This document shows, one piece after another, positions 59,615 through 64,000 of a stretch of 64,000 bases of DNA (position 1 is the stretch's first letter; each line of letters opens with the position of its first letter). The stretch is taken from positions 901,501-965,500 of the forward strand of contig NZ_BLLN01000002.1 of assembly GCF_011170125.1 (NCBI RefSeq). The letters run 5' to 3'. Under the pieces are notes generated by a model, which saw only the letters and a program-made list of their open reading frames with translations, did not search any database and was not told the origin of the DNA. Source of the DNA: Streptomyces diastaticus subsp. diastaticus (GTDB lineage: Bacteria; Actinomycetota; Actinomycetes; Streptomycetales; Streptomycetaceae). The position numbers and the translations under genes are program-made.

Positions 59615-61471
59615 TCAGCTCCGCGGGTTCACGTCGATGACCTTGCCGTCGACATCGGCGGTGAGGAACCCGCCGCCGTACTCGTCGCTGAGATGGAGCC
59701 GCAGTACCGGCTGCTGGTCGTGGAAGACGGAGGCCGGGTCGACGATGACGTAACGGGTCTCGGGCTTCTCGACGCCGAGCCGCTTCTCGGCCTCCGTCAT
59801 CAGACGGGACAGCGCGTCCCAGTCGAACCGGTCGAGGTCGACCACGGCGCTGTCCTCCCGCAGCACCCCGCCCGCGCCGTCCCGGGCGGCCTTCCCGTCG
59901 CGGTAGACGTACTTGTCGTAGAGCTTCGGGTCGCGTTCGAGCGGCGCTTCGGCGGAAGCGTGGTTCTGGTGCACGTCGAAGCCGGTGACCTCGGTCGTCC
60001 CCATCACCTTCGCCAGCTCGGAGATGATCCCCCGTACGGAATCCGGGGTGAGCAGGTCAGGTTCCTCCTCGGGCGTCTCCCGCGGCTCCGGGATGTCCCC
60101 CACCGGGTCCGCGGACGGGGTGGAAGGGGCGGAGCTGGGGGCGGCCGCCCGGTCGTCGCCGCCCTGGTCGCGGTCGCTGCCCGGGCCGAACAGGTAGAAG
60201 CCGCCGACCACCATCGCCGTGCTCAGGACGGACGAGACGGCCACCAGCATCCGCGCCCGTTGGGCGATCCGCCGGCCCTTCGCCCGGTCCTGCGCCGAGG
60301 GAGCGTCGAGCAGGTCGTCATCCACGGCGGACGGTGCGCCGGTCTTCGGCGCGCCCGACGCCGTCGGGTCCTGCGACGGCTCCGACGCCGGCTGCGCGGC
60401 CGAGGAGGTCGCGGACGTGGAGGTCGCCGAGGCTGTCGCAGGCGGGCCGTGGTCCGCCGGGGCGGCGTCCTCGGGCTCGACGCGCTGGGTCGGCGTGCGG
60501 ACCAGGGCCGAACCGGACGGCGGGGGAGGGGCGGCGCCCAGCCGCCAGGTGTGCTCCGAGCCCCCTCCCCCCGCACCGGACGCCGTGCCGCCCCGCCCGG
60601 CCGGAGCCGGACCGGCGTCCACCGTCCCGGCACCGGCCTCCGCCCGAGCGAGCAGCGCGTCCAGCCTCTCCACGTCCGGCCGCGCGGCGGCGTCGCGGGT
60701 GAGCAGGGCCTCCAGTACGGGGAAGAGGGCGCCGGCGTGCCGGGGCTCGGGGATCGGACCGTCCAGTACGGCGGCCAGGGTGGCCAGGGTGGAGGCCCGC
60801 CTGAGCGGATGGTGGCCCTCCACGGCGACGTACAGCAGCATCCCCAGCGACCAGAGGTCCGAGGCCGGGTCGCCCTCGTCGCCCCGGAGGCGTTCGGGCG
60901 CGATGTAGTCGGGGGAGCCGACCAGTTCGCCGGTGGCCGTGAGGCTGGTCGACTCGCGCAGGGCGGCGATGCCGAAATCGGTGAGCACCGGGCGGCCGTC
61001 GGCGCGGAGCAGGACGTTGGCCGGCTTCACGTCCCGGTGGTGGATGCCCGCCGCGTGGGCCGCGCGCAGGGCCGCGAGGACACCGCGGCCGAGCCGCGCC
61101 GCCTCCGTCGGCGCCAGACTGCCCTCGGCCAGCCGGTCCTGGAGTGAGCCTCCGGTGACCAGCTCCATCACCAGCCAGGGATGGGCCACTTCCTCGGAGT
61201 CCACGATGTGGTGGATGGTCACCACGTTCGGATGGTCGATCCGGGCCAGTGACCGGGCCTCGCGCAGCACCCGCTCCCGCAACATCCGGGCCGCCGCGGG
61301 GTCGGACTCCAGCAGGGCCGGGTCCGGCGGGCGCACCTCCTTCAACGCCACTTCCCGGTGGAGAGCGAGGTCCCGCGCCCGCCAGACCAGCCCCATCCCG
61401 CCCCCGCCGAGCCGTGCGATCAGCTCGAACCGGCCGTCCACCACCCGCCCCATGGGCCCGCCCGCATTCAT
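59615..61471 (-). CDS. PASTA-less Ser/Thr protein kinase, single-pass membrane
   Basis: Hanks-type kinase of 618 aa. Kinase domain about 10-270: P-loop LGGGGMGLVW, Lys in VALKE, catalytic loop HHRDVKPANV, DFG, and activation segment GSPDYIAPERL. A Pro/Ser/Thr-rich linker (about 290-400) leads to a transmembrane helix (about 407-428: MLVAVSSVLSTAMVVGGFYLFG). The extracellular C-terminal domain (about 470-618) has no PASTA repeats and ends with FLTADVDGKVIDVNPRS. The ligand is unknown. ATG 61471 is chosen; a TACGCT box 12 bases upstream suggests leaderless expression, and ATG 61453 is an alternative. Confidence 0.92.
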   Translation of the reverse strand: MNAGGPMGRVVDGRFELIARLGGGGMGLVWRARDLALHREVALKEVRPPDPALLESDPAAARMLRERVLREARSLARIDHPNVVTIHHIVDSEEVAHPWLVMELVTGGSLQDRLAEGSLAPTEAARLGRGVLAALRAAHAAGIHHRDVKPANVLLRADGRPVLTDFGIAALRESTSLTATGELVGSPDYIAPERLRGDEGDPASDLWSLGMLLYVAVEGHHPLRRASTLATLAAVLDGPIPEPRHAGALFPVLEALLTRDAAARPDVERLDALLARAEAGAGTVDAGPAPAGRGGTASGAGGGGSEHTWRLGAAPPPPSGSALVRTPTQRVEPEDAAPADHGPPATASATSTSATSSAAQPASEPSQDPTASGAPKTGAPSAVDDDLLDAPSAQDRAKGRRIAQRARMLVAVSSVLSTAMVVGGFYLFGPGSDRDQGGDDRAAAPSSAPSTPSADPVGDIPEPRETPEEEPDLLTPDSVRGIISELAKVMGTTEVTGFDVHQNHASAEAPLERDPKLYDKYVYRDGKAARDGAGGVLREDSAVVDLDRFDWDALSRLMTEAEKRLGVEKPETRYVIVDPASVFHDQQPVLRLHLSDEYGGGFLTADVDGKVIDVNPRS

Positions 61472-61585
61472 GCGGCTCAGCGTACGAGCCGGAACCGACA
61501 CCGGCGGGTGCGATCGGCCAGTGAAACGGGGCCGTTACGGAGTCCGTCGAGCGCCTCTCACCGAGGTGTCGCAGATCCGGTCGAT

Positions 61586-61599
61586 GTTTCACGTGAAAC
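61586..61599. other. parS site 1
   Basis: Exact 14-base palindrome GTTTCACGTGAAAC, the consensus ParB-binding centromere site of Streptomyces. It lies in the intergenic region between the divergent kinase and hydrolase genes and is paired with a second copy 25 bases away. Confidence 0.9.
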
Positions 61600-61624
61600 C
61601 GGATAGGCCGTGCGCGAATGTCAC

Positions 61625-61638
61625 GTTTCACGTGAAAC
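61625..61638. other. parS site 2
   Basis: Second exact GTTTCACGTGAAAC. With its flank, the block 61625-61647 is the perfect reverse complement of 61577-61599, so the two sites form one large 71-base dyad with a 25-base spacer. Confidence 0.9.
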
Positions 61639-61808
61639 ATCGACCGGCTGCCGATCCGCTCCGGTGCGAGCCGGCGGCTTGCCGGAGTGGCAACGAAGGT
61701 GGTCGCCGAAGGCGCGGGGCACTGATCATCGTGCGCAGGCAGCGGTGCCCGCCCCGCATCTCCTCGCGTGCGGCACCGCCCCCGTGCGCCGCTCACCCAG
61801 GAGGACCC

Positions 61809-62810
61809 GTGGAACCCAACTTCCAGTCAGCCGGCGCCGAAGCCGGTGCCCCCGTTCACCGCACCGTCGCCACCCCGGCGGGCCGGACCCACCTCGTGGA
61901 GCAGGGCAGCGGTCCACTCGTCCTGCTGGTGCACGGCTTCCCCGAGTCCTGGTACTCCTGGCGCCACCAGCTCCCCGCCCTGGCCGCCGCCGGGTACCGT
62001 GCCGTCGCCGTCGACGTCCGCGGGTACGGCCGTTCCTCCCGTCCCGCCGATCCGGCCGCGTACCGCATGACGGAGCTGGTCGCGGACAGCGTCGCCGTCG
62101 TCCACGCCCTCGGCGAGCGCACCGCGGTCGTCGTCGGCCACGACTGGGGCTCGCGCATCGCCGCCGACGCGGCTCTGACGAGGCCGGACGTCTTCCGCGC
62201 CGCCGCCCTCCTGAGCGTCCCCTACGAGCCGCACGGCGGGCCGCGTCCCAGTGAGGTGTTCGCGAGGATGGGCGGCGAGGACGAGTTCTACGTCTCGTAC
62301 TTCCAGGAGCCCGGTCGCGCCGAGGCGGAGATCGAGCCGGACGTACGGGGCTGGCTCGGCGGGATCTACGCCGCGCTCTCCGCCGACACCATGCCCGGCC
62401 CCGACGAGCCGGACCCGCACTTCGTCACCCGGGGCGGCACCATGCGCGGGCGCTTCCCGGCCGGTCGACGTCCCGCCTGGCTCACCGAGGCGGACCTGGA
62501 CTTCTACGCGGGCGAGTTCGAACGGACCGGGCTGACCGGCGCGCTCAACCGCTACCGGAACATGGACCGCGACTGGGAGGACTTCGCCGCGTACGAGGGC
62601 GCGCCGCTCACCCAGCCGACCCTCTTCCTCGGCGGTGCCCTCGACGCCTCCACCACCTGGCTCAGCGCCGCCATCGACGCCTACCCCCGCACGCTCCCCG
62701 GGCTGGTCGCCTCGCACCTGCTCGACGGCAGCGGTCACTGGCTCCAGCAGGAACGCCCCGCCGAGGTGAACCACCTGCTGACCACCTGGCTCGCCGGGCT
62801 GCCCGGCTGA
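61809..62810 (+). CDS. Alpha/beta-hydrolase, epoxide hydrolase type
   Basis: Hydrolase of 333 aa. HGFPESWYSWRHQ carries the oxyanion HGxP and the cap-proximal Trp; the nucleophile is Asp in VGHDWGSR (about residue 117), which defines epoxide hydrolases and dehalogenases rather than esterases. The catalytic His is in DGSGHWLQQERP near the C-terminus, and a cap domain lies at about 140-245. The natural substrate is unknown. GTG start with AGGAGG upstream; the parS pair lies 170 bases upstream. Confidence 0.92.
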   Translation: MEPNFQSAGAEAGAPVHRTVATPAGRTHLVEQGSGPLVLLVHGFPESWYSWRHQLPALAAAGYRAVAVDVRGYGRSSRPADPAAYRMTELVADSVAVVHALGERTAVVVGHDWGSRIAADAALTRPDVFRAAALLSVPYEPHGGPRPSEVFARMGGEDEFYVSYFQEPGRAEAEIEPDVRGWLGGIYAALSADTMPGPDEPDPHFVTRGGTMRGRFPAGRRPAWLTEADLDFYAGEFERTGLTGALNRYRNMDRDWEDFAAYEGAPLTQPTLFLGGALDASTTWLSAAIDAYPRTLPGLVASHLLDGSGHWLQQERPAEVNHLLTTWLAGLPG

Positions 62811-62945
62811 GGGCGCGGCCCCTGGCCGGCCCTTGTCCCGGCAGGGTGCCGTCCCGAAGAATGCGGGCGGCCCGCGCCCAGGTCGTGCGGGCCTGCCGCA
62901 GACCTCGCGCCCGCCCGCCGCGCGGGCCCCTCGACAGGAGTCACC

Positions 62946-63404
62946 GTGTCCGACCCCGCCTCCTCCGCCACGGCGGCCCGCTTCCGCGCCGCCGTCGAGA
63001 CCGCGACCACCACCGGCGACCTCACCGGGTTCCGCCCGCTGTTCCGCCCGGACGTCCGCCTGTACAGCCCCGTCTCCTTCAAGCCGTTCGAGGGCGAGGA
63101 GATGGTGCTCGGACTCCTCGGAGTCCTCGTCCGCACCTTCGAGGACTTCCGCTACATCGGAGCCTTCACCGGGGAGGCGGCCACCAGCCACGACCGCGAC
63201 GCCCCGGGCGGCCCGGCGGACGTCCTGCTGTTCCGGGCCGCCGTGGACGGCAAGGAGATCCATGGGATGGACCTGCTCCACTTCGACGAGGCCGGACTGA
63301 TCAAGGAGATCACCGTCATGGTCCGGCCCCAGTCGGCCGTCCAGGCCCTCGGCCAGGCGGTCCTGCGCGGCCTGGTGGAAGCGGGGCTCGTCCCCGGGGA
63401 GTGA
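62946..63404 (+). CDS. NTF2-like/SnoaL-type protein
   Basis: Small protein of 152 aa with the cone-shaped NTF2-like fold: an N-terminal helix (ATAARFRAAVETA), LFRPDVRLYSPVSFKPFEGEEMV, and the strands DVLLFRAAVDGKEIHGMDLLHFDEAGLIKEITVMVRP. Members bind small hydrophobic ligands or act as cyclases and isomerases; no catalytic residues can be assigned. GTG start with AGGAG; a terminator follows. Confidence 0.85.
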   Translation: MSDPASSATAARFRAAVETATTTGDLTGFRPLFRPDVRLYSPVSFKPFEGEEMVLGLLGVLVRTFEDFRYIGAFTGEAATSHDRDAPGGPADVLLFRAAVDGKEIHGMDLLHFDEAGLIKEITVMVRPQSAVQALGQAVLRGLVEAGLVPGE

Positions 63405-63440
63405 GGGAGCGGGGAACGGGCGAGCGGCACGGCTCCCCTG

Positions 63441-63472
63441 GCGCCCGGGGCGGCCACGACGGCCCCGGGCGC
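63441..63472 (+). terminator. Intrinsic terminator
   Basis: Perfect stem of GCGCCCGGGGC and GCCCCGGGCGC around a 10-base loop, 37 bases after the NTF2-like gene. Confidence 0.8.
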
Positions 63473-63598
63473 GTCATCCCAACGGCCCCCGCCAGATCGT
63501 GCCCGGCCCCGCAGCGCCGAAGGCTCACAGGACAGGACCGCTCAGGACCGCTCAGGGCTCAGCCGCCTCGAGTCCCGACCCTGCCGAGGAGCCACCCG

Positions 63599-64000
63599 AT
63601 GACCTCCCCGCCCGATCCCGGCGCCCACTCCGACCCCGAGCAGCCGCGCCCCGTACCGCCGGCTCCGCCCCAGTTCGGCAGCGGGCTGCCCGGGCTGGAG
63701 CAGGCGGACGAGCCGTGGCAGCGCCTCGACGGACCCTCCGCCCCGGCGCCCGCCCCCGACCCGCACGGCGGCTGGCGCACCGAGGGCCTGGTCTTCGCGG
63801 GCGTCCTGATGCTCTGCCAAGGCGTCCTCGCCGCCCTCCAGGGCGTCGCGGGCCTGGTCGGCGACCCGTTCTACGAGGAGGTGGCCGACTACACCTACCG
63901 GATCAGCCTCACCGGCTGGGGCGTCATCCACCTCGTCCTCGGCGTGGCCGTCGCCGTCACCGGCGCGGGCATCCTCCGGCGCGCCCGCTGGGCGAGGCTG
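63599..64000 (+). CDS. DUF7144-type integral membrane protein, 5' part
   Basis: First 134 codons of a gene cut by the window end. A Pro-rich cytoplasmic N-terminus (1-58) precedes two transmembrane segments (about 65-85 WRTEGLVFAGVLMLCQGVLAALQG region in part, and 105-125 WGVIHLVLGVAVAVTGAGI). The pattern GWGVIHLVLG resembles actinobacterial DUF7144 membrane proteins of unknown role. ATG 63599 has GAGGAG upstream. Confidence 0.78.
   Translation, partial: MTSPPDPGAHSDPEQPRPVPPAPPQFGSGLPGLEQADEPWQRLDGPSAPAPAPDPHGGWRTEGLVFAGVLMLCQGVLAALQGVAGLVGDPFYEEVADYTYRISLTGWGVIHLVLGVAVAVTGAGILRRARWARL

Noticed and set aside
63521..63550. GGACCGCTCA direct repeat before the last gene
   Set aside because: Only two adjacent copies; too short to call a functional repeat.

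Overview
The window is high-G+C actinobacterial DNA, most likely from a Streptomyces chromosome. Evidence: codon third positions are almost all G or C, GTG/TTG starts are common, and the housekeeping block ybaB-recR, ask-asd and a SigE-type sigma factor has a Streptomyces look. Two exact ParB-binding parS sites (GTTTCACGTGAAAC) near 61.6 kb suggest the window lies in the oriC-proximal chromosome arm.

Region 1 (1-2342) is a two-component system (histidine kinase and LuxR-type response regulator). It ends in a bidirectional hairpin terminator.

Region 2 (2370-36948) is a non-ribosomal peptide cluster made of two divergent operons. The minus-strand operon runs: stand-alone penicillin-binding-protein-type thioesterase, three-module NRPS (A-T / C-A-T-E / C-A-T), three-module NRPS (C-A-T-E / C-A-T / C-A-T-E), MFS exporter. 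The plus-strand operon holds an alpha-keto-acid-type C-methyltransferase, an aminotransferase, an MbtH protein and a VioC-like Fe(II)/2-oxoglutarate hydroxylase. The six modules have L-D-L-D-L-D stereochemistry, no N-terminal C domain and no cis thioesterase. The last module ends in an epimerase. This fits head-to-tail cyclisation of a hexapeptide with a C-terminal D-residue by the trans-acting thioesterase (SurE/desotamide logic). Pocket codes read by eye suggest: position 1 aliphatic (uncertain), 2 D-Val, 3 Asn, 4 D-Thr (D-allo-Thr), 5 a basic Arg-like residue, 6 unassigned D-residue. The two operons share a 20-bp upstream element (19/20 identical). Between them lie a MacB/FtsX-type ABC transporter, a DUF4097-like lipoprotein, and a full-length ISAzo13-type transposase relative that has lost two of its three DDE residues and may be a domesticated regulator.

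Region 3 (37031-45406) is accessory: an ArsR-like regulator, a PAS/GAF/PP2C/HATPase phosphatase, a VOC protein with a TipAL-type MerR regulator behind a textbook MerR operator, a flavin/PLP-oxidase-like protein, a GNAT acetyltransferase, an AadA-like aminoglycoside adenylyltransferase and a conserved hypothetical protein.

Region 4 (45459-64000) is mostly core: SLATT-type membrane protein, YbaB, RecR, DUF5063 protein, two hypotheticals, aspartokinase, aspartate-semialdehyde dehydrogenase, SigE-family sigma factor with a coupled membrane protein, SURF1-like protein, S9 peptidase, Ser/Thr kinase, the parS pair, an epoxide-hydrolase-like enzyme, a SnoaL/NTF2-like protein and a membrane protein cut by the window end. 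No rRNA, tRNA, CRISPR array or intact insertion sequence was seen.
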